DNA of 64,000 nt from Nitrincola schmidtii (GTDB lineage Bacteria; Pseudomonadota; Gammaproteobacteria; Pseudomonadales; Balneatricaceae), in assembly GCF_008973715.1 (NCBI RefSeq), contig NZ_WBOL01000009.1:87488-151487 (forward strand). Reading direction: 5' to 3'. A model generated the notes under the pieces. The model was not told the origin of the DNA and searched no databases. It worked only from the letters and a program-made list of their open reading frames with translations. The stretch's first letter is position 1. Each line of letters begins with the position of its first letter. This document shows positions 1 to 10,845 of the stretch, one piece after another. A program made the translations under genes and the position numbers.

Positions 1-12
1 GTAATTAGATCG

Positions 13-1143
13 ATGAAAATTGGTGTGCTAGGCGCTGGACAATTGGGGCAAATGTTAGCTCTTTCGGGCTATCCATTAAGTAATCGTTTCTCATTTTTCG
101 ATACCACCGGCAGCCCGAGTGCTGAAATTGGTGAAACCCTTTGCGACCCCTCTGGCGATCAATTGGAAAGTTTCCTGTCTCAGGTTGACTTGGTTACCTA
201 TGAGTTTGAACACCTACCCTTAGATTTAGTTAAGCGTGTTGCGGAGCGCAAAGCCTTGTATCCCGGCGTTGAGGCCTTGCGGGTTTGCCAAAATCGTGAA
301 GCTGAAAAAGCACTTTTTGATCGTCTTAATATCCCCGTAGCGGCTTACCGTGTTGTCGAATCAGCCGAACAGCTTGCACAGGCATGCCAAGTCTTGATGC
401 AGCAGGGTGCGGCTGCCGTGGTGGCTAAATCTATTACAGAGGGCTATGACGGCAAGGGTCAAGCGGTGTTGAAAGATCCATCAGAAGCAGAGACTGCGTG
501 GCAACAGATAGGTCATTCACGCCTGATTGTTGAAGCGTTTGTAGACTTTGTTCGCGAAGTATCTATTATCGCCGTTCGGGGCCGTCAAGGTGATGTGGTT
601 TTCTACCCTTTGGCGGAAAATCATCATGCCGAAGGTATTCTGCGCTATTCGCTGGCCCCTTTACCCGATGTCACTGATGCAGTTCAGCATCAAGCAGAAG
701 CTTATATTCATAAACTTTTAGATAGTCTCGACTATGTTGGTGTCCTAACACTTGAGTTGTTCCAGTGTGCAGACGGACGTTTACTCGCCAATGAAATGGC
801 TCCCAGAGTTCATAACTCAGGGCATTGGACACAAAACGGCTCCATAACCAGTCAGTTTGAAAATCATCTACGAGCCATTCAAGGCCTGCCGCTTGGTTCT
901 ACTAAGGCTCTCAAGCCAACTTGCATGATCAATATTATCGGTCAAATGGGCGATACCCAGCATATTTTGGCTTTGGAGGGCGTTCATCTTCATTTGTACG
1001 GTAAAAGTGAACGTTCAGGACGTAAGTTAGGTCATATCAACGTTGTTGCTGATGACTTAACCAGCTTGATCAAGCAAGTGCGCCTAGTATCACAGCATCT
1101 TCCCAATGCTCCTGAGCCTAAGTTTACCTGCGTGGCTGTATAG
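13..1143 (+). CDS. purK: N5-carboxyaminoimidazole ribonucleotide synthase
   Basis: This enzyme of de novo purine synthesis uses ATP and bicarbonate to carboxylate aminoimidazole ribonucleotide; the product is then rearranged by PurE. The N-terminal GAGQLGQML loop (residues 7-15) starts a Rossmann-like preATP-grasp domain. The ATP-grasp core carries EGYDGKGQ (143-150) and a late metal-binding stretch around NEMAPRVHNSGH. At 376 residues it is slightly longer than the E. coli enzyme (about 355). Only 12 bases precede the ATG, so the usual partner purE would lie outside the window and cannot be confirmed here. Confidence 0.95.
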   Translation: MKIGVLGAGQLGQMLALSGYPLSNRFSFFDTTGSPSAEIGETLCDPSGDQLESFLSQVDLVTYEFEHLPLDLVKRVAERKALYPGVEALRVCQNREAEKALFDRLNIPVAAYRVVESAEQLAQACQVLMQQGAAAVVAKSITEGYDGKGQAVLKDPSEAETAWQQIGHSRLIVEAFVDFVREVSIIAVRGRQGDVVFYPLAENHHAEGILRYSLAPLPDVTDAVQHQAEAYIHKLLDSLDYVGVLTLELFQCADGRLLANEMAPRVHNSGHWTQNGSITSQFENHLRAIQGLPLGSTKALKPTCMINIIGQMGDTQHILALEGVHLHLYGKSERSGRKLGHINVVADDLTSLIKQVRLVSQHLPNAPEPKFTCVAV

Positions 1144-1185
1144 TTGTCCCCTATCGTTTCGTGCCGAAGTAAGGAGCGTTTATAG

Positions 1186-1743
1186 ATGAATAACTGGCCA
1201 ATTAAAAGAGCTGTTGATGTGATGCATTCAGGTGGAGTGATTGCCTACCCCACTGAAGCTGTCTGGGGACTGGGTTGTGATCCCTATAATGAAAGTGCAG
1301 TCAGGCGCCTATTACAGTTAAAGCGTAGACCCGAACACAAAGGGTTAATTTTGGTCGCGAGTTCCGAGGCGCAGATTTCAGAACTCTTGAAGGGTCTTTC
1401 TGATCAACAATTAGAGCAATTAAAGCAGACGTGGCCAGGCCCTAACACCTGGCTATTGCCTGATCCTTATGATCTTGTTCCGAGTTGGGTTAAAGGTCAT
1501 CATTCAGAGGTAGCCATTCGTGTTTCTGCGCATCCGTTAGTCAAGCATTTATGTGATGCATGGGGTGGACCTATCGTGTCAACCTCTGCGAATCCTGCGA
1601 CTGCTGAACCCGCAAAATCTGCATTGAGAGTGAAGACATACTTCGGCTCAAGGCTAGATTATATAGTCAATGGTGAACTAGGTGGCTCAAATAGGCCCAG
1701 TACCATTCGATCAATCACCAGTCTATCAACGATAAGATCATAG
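1186..1743 (+). CDS. tsaC: Threonylcarbamoyl-AMP synthase
   Basis: This is a YrdC/Sua5-family protein of the short TsaC type (185 residues). It makes threonylcarbamoyl-AMP from threonine, bicarbonate and ATP for the t6A modification at position 37 of ANN-decoding tRNAs. The family signature is clear: GGVIAYPTEAVWGLGCDP near residues 16-33, a basic KRRPEHKGLILV segment that binds nucleotide, and STSANPA near 131. The start ATG follows a good AAGGAG ribosome site. It sits between purK and hemF, and the order tsaC-hemF-aroE is common in gammaproteobacteria. Confidence 0.95.
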   Translation: MNNWPIKRAVDVMHSGGVIAYPTEAVWGLGCDPYNESAVRRLLQLKRRPEHKGLILVASSEAQISELLKGLSDQQLEQLKQTWPGPNTWLLPDPYDLVPSWVKGHHSEVAIRVSAHPLVKHLCDAWGGPIVSTSANPATAEPAKSALRVKTYFGSRLDYIVNGELGGSNRPSTIRSITSLSTIRS

Positions 1744-1785
1744 TGAGCACTTACATTGATAATTACTGTTTTAGAACTTTTTTAG

Positions 1786-3553
<1,768 letters not shown>

Positions 3554-3640
3554 TGGTTTGGTAGGTTTTTCAGGACTCATAACCTTGCATCGATTGTCAC
3601 ATTAGCGTTATAACCTGACACTAAATACTCCTGTCTTTGG

Positions 3641-6037
3641 ATGGCATATATGACAGATTCCACGCGACTTGACACCACCCTTCTTTGCGCAGACCAGTTA
3701 TACCGTGTTTGTGACCCCAAAGACCTGCCTTTTCTGACCACTGAATCGATAGAGCCGTTTAATGGTTTCTTTGGGCAGGAACGTGCCATAGAAGCCATGG
3801 ATTTCGGCATCAGTATGCAGCGGCATGGCTATAACCTGTTTGTCATGGGCAACCCGCATACCGGTCGCTTCTCTTTTGCCATGGAAAATCTTAAAAACTA
3901 TGCCAAGAAGGATCAAAAACCAGCGGATTGGTGCTATATCAATAATCTATCCGATGGTCGTTACCCTGTTGTGCTTCAGCTTCCAGCGGGAAAAGCACAG
4001 CAAATCAAAAAAGATGTCGAAAATCTTTTCGAAAACCTGTTAACAGAGCTTCCTGCCGCCTTTGAAAGCCCTGGCTATCAGCGCATGAAAAGCCGTATCG
4101 AGCGTGATTTCACCAAACGTTATGATCAAGCCGTAGATTCTGTCGAGCGTAAAGCGCGTGATGTGAATATCGCTGTTTATCGTGATGCCGGTACCATCGG
4201 CTTTACACCCTTAGCAGATGGTCAAGCAATGGATGAAGCGGCCTTCTCACAACTTCCAGAGGAAGAGCGAGATACCATTCAACAAAATATATCCGATCTA
4301 GAAGATCAGTTGAATGAAGCGCTGACTGAACTACCTAAATGGCGACGTGAAGCGGCGGCTCAGATCCGTAATTTAGACAGTGAAACCACGCGTAAATCGA
4401 TTTTGCCGTTAATTGCACAGTTACGTGACCGTTATGTCCACCATGCCAATATCATTAAATATTTGGGTTATGTTGAAAAAGATCTGATTAAAAATGTCGC
4501 CGAAATCGTTGGAGATGAGCGCAGTTTAGAGATTAAAACCGATCAGATGCGCCAGCAGTTTTTAGAAGAAAACTACGGCATCAACTTGCTCGTTGACAAT
4601 CACAAGACCAAAGGTGCGCCTGTTGTTTATGAAGCTCATCCTAGTTATGAAAATCTCTTCGGTCGAGTGGAATACAATAGCGAAATGGGTGCACTAGTCA
4701 CTAACTACACCCTGATTCGTCCCGGAGCCTTACACAGAGCCAACGGTGGTTATCTTCTACTAGAAGCGGAAAAGCTATTAGAACAGCCCTTTGTCTACAG
4801 TGCATTAAAACGCGCGTTGAAGTCGCATGAAATTCGCATCGAAAACCCTGTCAGTGAATACACGGGGGTGAGTACGATCACCTTGAACCCTCAACCGGTT
4901 CCGCTGAAAGTAAAGGTGATCTTGGTCGGTGGGCGTGATATCTATTATCTGCTGCAAGAGCTAGATCACGACTTTGAAAAGATGTTTCGTGTAGTGGTCG
5001 ATTTCGATGAAGATGTGAAACGATCACCTGCCAGTGTCCGTAACTATGCCCGTTTAATGAAGACACTCGCTGTAGAAGAAGGCTTGGCGCCACTGAAGCG
5101 TGAGGCCGTAGCTCGCCTCACAGAGCACAGTTCACGGATGGCGGAAGATCAAGAGATGCTTTCAGCGCATATCGGCGAGTTAGTGGATCTGCTTTGTGAA
5201 GCCGATTTCAGGCGCCGTCAAAAAGGCGATGACTTGATCGGTGCTCAGCACGTCGAAATGGCATTACAAGGTAAAGAGCGCAGAACAGGACGCTTATCAG
5301 AAAAAATTCTAGAAAGTATGCTTAACCGTACCGTGCTGATCGATACCGAAGGCAGTGCAGTAGGTTGTGCCAATGGTTTAACTGTGTTGCAAGTCGGTGA
5401 TGTTTCCTTCGGCACACCCGCACGCATTACTGCCACGGTTAATCCAGGCAATAAAGGCATTGTCGATATCGAACGTGAAGTCACGCTAGGACAGCCGATT
5501 CACTCTAAGGGCGTGCTGATTTTATCCGGTTACTTAGGTCATCAATATGCACATGATTTCCCTATGACCTTGTCCGCGAGTATCGCCATGGAGCAATCCT
5601 ACGGTTATATCGATGGCGACAGTGCGTCACTGGCAGAAATCTGCACCTTAATCTCTGCCTTAACCGCTATACCGATTCTGCAGCAGTTTGCGACAACGGG
5701 TTCGATTAACCAGTATGGCGAAGTCCAAGCGATTGGCGGCGTGAATGAAAAGATCGAAGGCTTCTTCCGTTTGTGTCAAACACGTGGTTTAACCGGCGAT
5801 CAAGGTGTGATTATTCCCAAAGCCAATGTGCGTAACTTGATGCTGAAAAAAGATGTGGTTGATGCCGTTAAAGCGGGGCAATTCTCGGTTCATGCCGTCA
5901 GTCATGTGGATCAATGTTTAGAGCTATTGATGGGACGTAAGGCTGGTCAACTTAAAGCCGATGGTCACTTTACCCAGCGAAGCATTAACGCACTGGTGGT
6001 TAAACGTTTGCGAGAAATTGCTAAGGCTAAGCCCTAA
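3641..6037 (+). CDS. Lon-like protease with degenerate P-loop (AAA_32/LonC-YcbZ type)
   Basis: This 798-residue protein belongs to the Lon-related family exemplified by E. coli YcbZ. The C-terminal protease domain is intact, with catalytic Ser661 in DGDSAS and Lys704 in GGVNEKIEG. They are 43 residues apart, the same spacing as in E. coli Lon. The ATPase part is unusual: the expected P-loop reads GNPHTGRFS (Lys replaced by Arg, next position Phe) and the Walker B region reads LLLEAEKLL instead of ending in Asp-Glu. Members of this family are proteases of poorly known substrates, and ATP use here is uncertain. A second ATG at 3650 is an alternative start. It is followed 10 bases later by the LrgA-like gene. 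Confidence 0.88.
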   Translation: MAYMTDSTRLDTTLLCADQLYRVCDPKDLPFLTTESIEPFNGFFGQERAIEAMDFGISMQRHGYNLFVMGNPHTGRFSFAMENLKNYAKKDQKPADWCYINNLSDGRYPVVLQLPAGKAQQIKKDVENLFENLLTELPAAFESPGYQRMKSRIERDFTKRYDQAVDSVERKARDVNIAVYRDAGTIGFTPLADGQAMDEAAFSQLPEEERDTIQQNISDLEDQLNEALTELPKWRREAAAQIRNLDSETTRKSILPLIAQLRDRYVHHANIIKYLGYVEKDLIKNVAEIVGDERSLEIKTDQMRQQFLEENYGINLLVDNHKTKGAPVVYEAHPSYENLFGRVEYNSEMGALVTNYTLIRPGALHRANGGYLLLEAEKLLEQPFVYSALKRALKSHEIRIENPVSEYTGVSTITLNPQPVPLKVKVILVGGRDIYYLLQELDHDFEKMFRVVVDFDEDVKRSPASVRNYARLMKTLAVEEGLAPLKREAVARLTEHSSRMAEDQEMLSAHIGELVDLLCEADFRRRQKGDDLIGAQHVEMALQGKERRTGRLSEKILESMLNRTVLIDTEGSAVGCANGLTVLQVGDVSFGTPARITATVNPGNKGIVDIEREVTLGQPIHSKGVLILSGYLGHQYAHDFPMTLSASIAMEQSYGYIDGDSASLAEICTLISALTAIPILQQFATTGSINQYGEVQAIGGVNEKIEGFFRLCQTRGLTGDQGVIIPKANVRNLMLKKDVVDAVKAGQFSVHAVSHVDQCLELLMGRKAGQLKADGHFTQRSINALVVKRLREIAKAKP

Positions 6038-6047
6038 CGGTATCAGC

Positions 6048-6416
6048 ATGAATGTCATAAAAGGATTTCTCTATCTTCTTGGATTCCTGCTTCTGGGCGA
6101 TGTTGTCGTTACTTTGCTAGGCTTGCCCATCTCCGCGGGCGTGATTGGAATGCTGTTACTAACAGGCTGGTTGCTGGTTAGAGGTCGAATGCATGATGAT
6201 ATTGCCGCCATCAGCCAACCTTTGATTACCCTCCTCGCCATGCTGATTATGCCGGGTGTGGTTGGTGTGTTCTTTGTACTGGGGGATTACTCACAATACT
6301 GGTTGGCAGCCTTGCTAGCCTTAGTATTGGGCACTTTGCTTAGTGTGCTTACCACGCTTTGGTTAATGTCTCGAATGATGCCGCGCCAGCCAAAGCAGGA
6401 TCAGGCAGATGAGTGA
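6048..6416 (+). CDS. CidA/LrgA-family membrane protein
   Basis: This 122-residue hydrophobic protein has about four transmembrane helices and the family motif region GLPISAGVIGMLLL near the N-terminus, followed by the conserved LITLLAMLIMPGVVGV. CidA/LrgA proteins are holin-like. In Gram-positive bacteria they modulate murein hydrolase export; in other bacteria they are linked to overflow metabolism and pyruvate uptake. I chose the ATG at 6048 because the homologous region begins there (MNVIKGFLYLLG); an upstream start would overlap the protease gene by 77 bases. The stop overlaps the LrgB-like gene in ATGAGTGA. Confidence 0.9.
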   Translation: MNVIKGFLYLLGFLLLGDVVVTLLGLPISAGVIGMLLLTGWLLVRGRMHDDIAAISQPLITLLAMLIMPGVVGVFFVLGDYSQYWLAALLALVLGTLLSVLTTLWLMSRMMPRQPKQDQADE

Positions 6417-7140
6417 CTTTCTAGCAAGCTACACAGCCTTAATTGACCATTTAACCGCCACACCGATCGCCGCGATTGCGATTACACTGCTTGCCTTCTT
6501 TTTGGGTAATGCCATCTTCCAAAAAATGGGACGCCCTACCTGGTGCCCGGGTATATTAATCGCGGCATTAATTGTGGTGTTGATATTGATCCTGCTGCGT
6601 ATCGACTATGTTCAATATCAAGAAGGTGCTCGATGGATCATACTGCTACTCGGTCCCGCTACAGTGGCCTTAGGGGTACCGCTATTTCAGCAAATACATC
6701 ATATTCGCGCACTGTGGAAACCGATTCTGTTTACCCTTCCATTAGCAGCGATCATGGCCGCTTTATACGCGATTCTACTTGCATGGTTAGCAGGTGCTCC
6801 GCCTGAACTCCTTGCTTCCTTTGCACCAAAATCTGTTACCGCCCCAATTGCCATAGGCATTACTGAACAACTGGGTGGTTCTATTCCCATTCTGATGGGT
6901 GGATTGTTGGTCACCGGTGTGATGGCAACCCTCTGGGTCAACCTATTAGGTCGCTGGCTGAAAATAGAAGATCACCGCATCCTTGGCTTTGCCCTCGGCA
7001 TCAACGGCCACGCCATCGGCACCGTCAGAGCTTTTGAAATCAGTCCCACTGCTGGCGCCTTTGCATCTTTGGGAATGGGATTAACGGGAGTGTTTACCGC
7101 ACTGTTTCTGCCGTTGGTTTGGATATTGATGGGGATGTAG
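6409..7140 (+). CDS. LrgB-family membrane protein
   Basis: This 243-residue integral membrane protein of the LrgB/CidB (YohK) family is the usual partner of the LrgA-like protein encoded just upstream, with an 8-base overlap. Recognisable parts are LLGPATVALGVPLFQQ (about 81-96), the SVTAPIAIGITEQLGG stretch typical of LrgB near 141-156, and the C-terminal GINGHAIGTVRAFE segment. It probably acts with its partner as a membrane complex affecting envelope hydrolases or small-metabolite export; which role applies here cannot be read from sequence. The gene is likely co-transcribed with the Lon-like protease gene. Confidence 0.9.
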   Translation: MSDFLASYTALIDHLTATPIAAIAITLLAFFLGNAIFQKMGRPTWCPGILIAALIVVLILILLRIDYVQYQEGARWIILLLGPATVALGVPLFQQIHHIRALWKPILFTLPLAAIMAALYAILLAWLAGAPPELLASFAPKSVTAPIAIGITEQLGGSIPILMGGLLVTGVMATLWVNLLGRWLKIEDHRILGFALGINGHAIGTVRAFEISPTAGAFASLGMGLTGVFTALFLPLVWILMGM

Positions 7141-7234
7141 GGAGATCGGGGTCGGAGTAACATCTCCCGCAGCAAGTCATTTGCTGGCATCGGTTCAAGT
7201 CGATATCCCCCATCCCCTTTAATGGAGAAGGTTT

Positions 7235-7771
7235 ATGCAGTCACACGTGTTAGATTTTTGGTTTAAAGAACTTGAACCTAAGCAATGGTGGGAAAAAAAC
7301 CACCAGTTGGATTTAATGATTCAGACTAAATTTGGCTCGCTACATCAACAGGCTAAAGCGGGCGAGTTATTTGAATGGCGGGAAACGCCGTCAGGTAGTC
7401 TGGCTGAAGTCATCGTTCTTGATCAGTTCTCTCGTAATATCTTTCGTGACACGTCAGAATCTTTTGCATCTGACCCTCTTGCCTTGGCATTAGCACAGTT
7501 CGCGATATCCAAAGGGTTTGATCTTGAATTACCACCTACGGAGAGGAGTTTTCTTTATCTTCCCTTTATGCACAGTGAGTCTAAAGTCATTCATCAACAG
7601 GCAATCAAGCTCTTTGAAGCTTTGGGCAATGCAAATAGCTTGGAATTCGAGCGTAAACATAAGGTGATCATTGATAGGTTTGGACGTTATCCACATCGAA
7701 ATAGTATTTTAGGGCGTGTATCGACTGATGAAGAAGTTGAGTTTTTAAAAGAGCCTGATTCAAGCTTCTAA
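7235..7771 (+). CDS. DUF924 family protein
   Basis: This 178-residue soluble protein matches the DUF924 family by its opening VLDFWFKELEPKQWWEK and the central VIVLDQFSRNIFR signature (about residues 65-77), followed by LPFMHSES and a His-Arg rich C-terminal part (YPHRNSILGR). The family folds as a helical TPR-like domain and has no established biochemical role. The start is supported by a GGAGAAGG ribosome site. The gene stands alone, convergent with the carbonic-anhydrase-like gene; its stop codon lies within a long perfect inverted repeat. Confidence 0.88.
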   Translation: MQSHVLDFWFKELEPKQWWEKNHQLDLMIQTKFGSLHQQAKAGELFEWRETPSGSLAEVIVLDQFSRNIFRDTSESFASDPLALALAQFAISKGFDLELPPTERSFLYLPFMHSESKVIHQQAIKLFEALGNANSLEFERKHKVIIDRFGRYPHRNSILGRVSTDEEVEFLKEPDSSF

Positions 7772-7790
7772 ATCTGTTTAGAAGCTTGAA
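7759..7790. terminator. Perfect 14-bp hairpin at a convergent gene end
   Basis: TTCAAGCTTCTAAA and its exact reverse complement are separated by TCTG. The stop codon of the DUF924 gene (7769-7771) is inside the left arm. It lacks a T tract on either strand, so it is either a weak bidirectional terminator between convergent genes or an RNA 3'-end stabiliser. Confidence 0.6.
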
Positions 7791-7811
7791 AGGTCAAAAT
7801 CTAAGCTCAGC

Positions 7812-8354
7812 TTACTGACTCCACTCCTCCTGCAAATGCAGATCCTTCAACTGCCGATAGTTATTTGCACTGTAGCTAAAAAACGCCATCTCTTTTTCGG
7901 TCAGAGGTCGCACTTGTTTGGCAGGACGACCAACATATAAATAACCGCTTTCTAAGCGTTTACCCGGTGGCACGAGGCTTCCTGCGCCGATCACCACCTC
8001 ATCTTCCACAACCGCGCCATCCATCACCATACTACCCATGCCAACCAGTACGCGATTACCGATGGTACAACCATGCAGGGTGACTTGATGGCCTACAGTG
8101 ACCTCATCACCAATGACGAGCGGAAAGCCGTCAGGGTTGAAGGGGCCTGCATGTGTGATATGTAGTACAGAACCATCTTGAATGCTGGTGCAACGACCGA
8201 TACGAATACGGTGCATATCCCCGCGAATCACGGTTAACGGCCAGACAGAAGAGTCATCCCCTATTTCTACGTCTCCAAGAACCACGGCGGTAGGGTCGAC
8301 AAAAACGGCCTTGCCAAGAATGGGCTGTTTACCCTGATATGAACGTATATGCAT
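7812..8354 (-). CDS. Gamma-carbonic-anhydrase-like hexapeptide protein
   Basis: This is a left-handed beta-helix protein of 180 residues in the YrdA/PaaY/gamma-CA family. Repeated hexapeptides run through residues about 15-150 (GDVEIGDDSSVWP, IQDGSVLH, VTVGHQVTLHGCTIG, VLVGMGSMV). The metal-binding histidines expected for the family are visible in VLHITHAG and VGHQVTLHG. Homologues bind zinc or iron and some have carbonic anhydrase activity, but many have no proven reaction. An AGGG site lies ahead of the ATG. It is divergent from prlC. Confidence 0.88.
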   Translation of the reverse strand: MHIRSYQGKQPILGKAVFVDPTAVVLGDVEIGDDSSVWPLTVIRGDMHRIRIGRCTSIQDGSVLHITHAGPFNPDGFPLVIGDEVTVGHQVTLHGCTIGNRVLVGMGSMVMDGAVVEDEVVIGAGSLVPPGKRLESGYLYVGRPAKQVRPLTEKEMAFFSYSANNYRQLKDLHLQEEWSQ

Positions 8355-8470
8355 GGAATACCCTATTGATCAGTTGAAAAGTGACAGACTTTTCCCCATT
8401 GTATACTACAAGATTGATACAGATCACGGATTGGCCTGTTGAAAGGCTTTTCACTTATACGAGGCAGATT

Positions 8471-10513
8471 ATGCAAAACCCTTTACTTCATCCCCAGCAG
8501 TTACCGCCTTTTAGCCAAATCAAGGTTGATCAGATAGAGCCAGCCATCGATGCATTGATTGAAGAAAATCGTCATCTAGTCAACGCCCTCACCGAAACAG
8601 AGCAAGACCATGATTGGGACTCCTTTGTACAACGCTTAGAAGATACCAGTGATAAGTTGAGTTACGCTTGGTCTATCGCATCACATTTGAATGGTGTGAT
8701 GAATTCCGATGAGTTACGTCAGGCATACAATGCCTGTTTGCCGAAGTTATCCGCCTATTGGACTGAAATGGGGCAGCATAAAGGACTCTTCTCGGGTTAT
8801 GAGGCTTTAGCGAAAAGTGAGCACTTCGCCTCGCTGGATAAGGCTCAACAGAAGGTATTACAGAATACGCTGCGTGATTTTAAGCTTTCAGGTATTGCCT
8901 TGCCGGAAGCAGAACAACAGCGCTATGCAGAGATACAGCAGCGCCTTTCCGAGTTAACCAATACCTTTTCTGAAAATGTGTTAGATGCCACGCAAGGTTG
9001 GTATTTTCATACGGAAGATCCATCAGATCTGCAAGGTTTGCCTGACGATGCGATTGAAGCTGCCGCAAATGCCGCCAAAACGCGCGAATTGGATGGTTGG
9101 GTCATCACCTTGGACTTCCCTTCTTATTACGCTGTGATGACCTATGCCAACAACTCAGCCGTGCGTGAGCAGCTTTATCGAGCCTACTCGACGCGTGCCT
9201 CTGATCAAGGGCCGGATGCTGGGCGTTGGGATAATGGCCCGATCATGAATGAGATTTTGGCATTACGACAAGAGTTGGCAAAATTATTGGGTTTTACAAC
9301 CTATGCGGATCTGTCACTGGCCACCAAGATGGCTGAAAACGGTGATCAGGTGATTGGCTTTTTAAATGATTTGGCCGAAAAAAGCCGCCCCGTTGCTGAA
9401 CAGGATTTAGCGGATCTAACCGCCTTTGCCAAAGAGTTGGATGGCACTGAACAGTTGATGCCTTGGGATGTCAGCTATTATGCCGATAAGTTAAAGCAGT
9501 CGCGTTATCAGGTGTCTCAACAGCAACTTCGCCCCTACTTTCCCTTACCAAAAGTGTTGAATGGATTGTTTGGCATTGTGGAGCGTTTATTTGGTATTCG
9601 CATTGAAGAACAAGCAGATGCCGATACTTGGCATGAGGATGTTCGATTCTTCCGATTGTCACGTGACGGTGAGACCCTCGCTTACTGTTATTTAGATCCC
9701 TTTGCCAGAAGCAATAAGCGCGGTGGTGCGTGGATGGCGGATTGCCGAGATCGTCGTCGCCTAGCCGATGGTCAAATACAGCTTCCCGTTGCCTATTTGG
9801 TCTGTAACTTTACTCCACCCGTGAGCAATAAGCCTGCGCTGTTAACGCATGATGAAGTGACGACTTTGTTCCATGAATTTGGTCATGGATTACACCACAT
9901 GCTTACTCGCGTGGATTATCCAGAGGTGAGCGGTATCAATGGTGTTGCCTGGGATGCGGTTGAATTGCCAAGTCAGTTCCTGGAAAACTGGTGCTGGGAA
10001 CCGGAAGGCTTAGCGCTGATGTCGGGTCATTACGAAACCAATGAACCACTGCCCAATGAACTACTGGAAAATATGCTTGCCGCTAAGCATTTCCAAGCCG
10101 GTATGATGATGGTCAGACAGCTTGAGTTCTCGCTATTTGATTTCAAACTACATCAATGTTTTGAAGCCGGTGTCACCGACGTTCAGCAAGTGTTGGACGA
10201 AGTCAGAAAACAAGTTGCTGTGATGACGCCGCCGAAAGAGAATCGCTTCCAACACAGTTTTGGTCATATCTTCTCGGGAGGCTATGCAGCGGGCTATTAC
10301 AGCTATAAATGGGCAGAAGTTTTATCAGCCGACGCCTTCTCACGTTTTGAAGAGGACGGTGTATTTAGCCCAACCGCAGGCGAAGCCTTCCGTAGCAACA
10401 TTCTAGAGAAAGGTGGTTCTGCAGAGCCGATGGAACTGTTCGTTGCCTTCAGAGGACGTGAGCCTAAGGTCGACGCGCTATTACGTCACAATGGTATTGT
10501 TAAAGCAGCCTGA
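8471..10513 (+). CDS. prlC: Oligopeptidase A
   Basis: This M3-family cytoplasmic zinc metallopeptidase degrades oligopeptides, including cleaved signal peptides. The zinc site is HEFGH starting at His468, within TLFHEFGHGLHHML. The downstream Glu ligand is expected in the GVAWDAVELPSQF segment. I chose the ATG at 8471 (MQNPLLHP), not an earlier one at 8381. It has a GAGG site six bases upstream, matches the known N-terminus of the family, and gives 680 residues, the same length as E. coli PrlC/OpdA. The yheV-type gene follows after 7 bases, an arrangement conserved in this class. Confidence 0.95.
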   Translation: MQNPLLHPQQLPPFSQIKVDQIEPAIDALIEENRHLVNALTETEQDHDWDSFVQRLEDTSDKLSYAWSIASHLNGVMNSDELRQAYNACLPKLSAYWTEMGQHKGLFSGYEALAKSEHFASLDKAQQKVLQNTLRDFKLSGIALPEAEQQRYAEIQQRLSELTNTFSENVLDATQGWYFHTEDPSDLQGLPDDAIEAAANAAKTRELDGWVITLDFPSYYAVMTYANNSAVREQLYRAYSTRASDQGPDAGRWDNGPIMNEILALRQELAKLLGFTTYADLSLATKMAENGDQVIGFLNDLAEKSRPVAEQDLADLTAFAKELDGTEQLMPWDVSYYADKLKQSRYQVSQQQLRPYFPLPKVLNGLFGIVERLFGIRIEEQADADTWHEDVRFFRLSRDGETLAYCYLDPFARSNKRGGAWMADCRDRRRLADGQIQLPVAYLVCNFTPPVSNKPALLTHDEVTTLFHEFGHGLHHMLTRVDYPEVSGINGVAWDAVELPSQFLENWCWEPEGLALMSGHYETNEPLPNELLENMLAAKHFQAGMMMVRQLEFSLFDFKLHQCFEAGVTDVQQVLDEVRKQVAVMTPPKENRFQHSFGHIFSGGYAAGYYSYKWAEVLSADAFSRFEEDGVFSPTAGEAFRSNILEKGGSAEPMELFVAFRGREPKVDALLRHNGIVKAA

Positions 10514-10520
10514 GGGTATT

Positions 10521-10796
10521 ATGGAACCAGTAAAGCGCTTTATTGCAGGGGCTGTGTGCCCTCGCTGTGGAAAAATGGACTCGGTGCGAATGCATCGAGA
10601 CGAAGAGCGTGAACATCGTGAGTGTATTGAGTGTGGTTTTAGTGACTCTTTGCGCTTAGATGGCCGTCCTGAACCAAAAGAGATCGACACTCGTGTGCAC
10701 AAAGAAAAGCACGAGGATCGACTTTCTGCTCAAGCCACCAAACCCAAAGAGGTTAAAGCCGAGCCCATTCGGTTGCTTGATCCAGGGAAGTCTTGA
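10521..10796 (+). CDS. yheV: YheV-family putative zinc-ribbon protein
   Basis: This 91-residue protein has two paired cysteines, CPRCGK near residue 13 and CIECGF near residue 35, which form a probable zinc ribbon. The C-terminal half is charged, probably disordered, and rich in Lys and Glu. It matches the YheV family, whose function is not known; the gene commonly follows prlC. The ATG at 10521 begins the conserved MEPVKRFIAGAVCP; no upstream extension is needed. Confidence 0.85.
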   Translation: MEPVKRFIAGAVCPRCGKMDSVRMHRDEEREHRECIECGFSDSLRLDGRPEPKEIDTRVHKEKHEDRLSAQATKPKEVKAEPIRLLDPGKS

Positions 10797-10845
10797 TCAA
10801 AGCCATCTTCAATTCTGGCTTATGGTTCATCGCTATTCTACCGGT

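Noticed and set aside
8381..8470. Extended N-terminus for oligopeptidase A from the ATG at 8381
   Set aside because: The ATG at 8471 has a better ribosome site, and the 680-residue product matches the family exactly.
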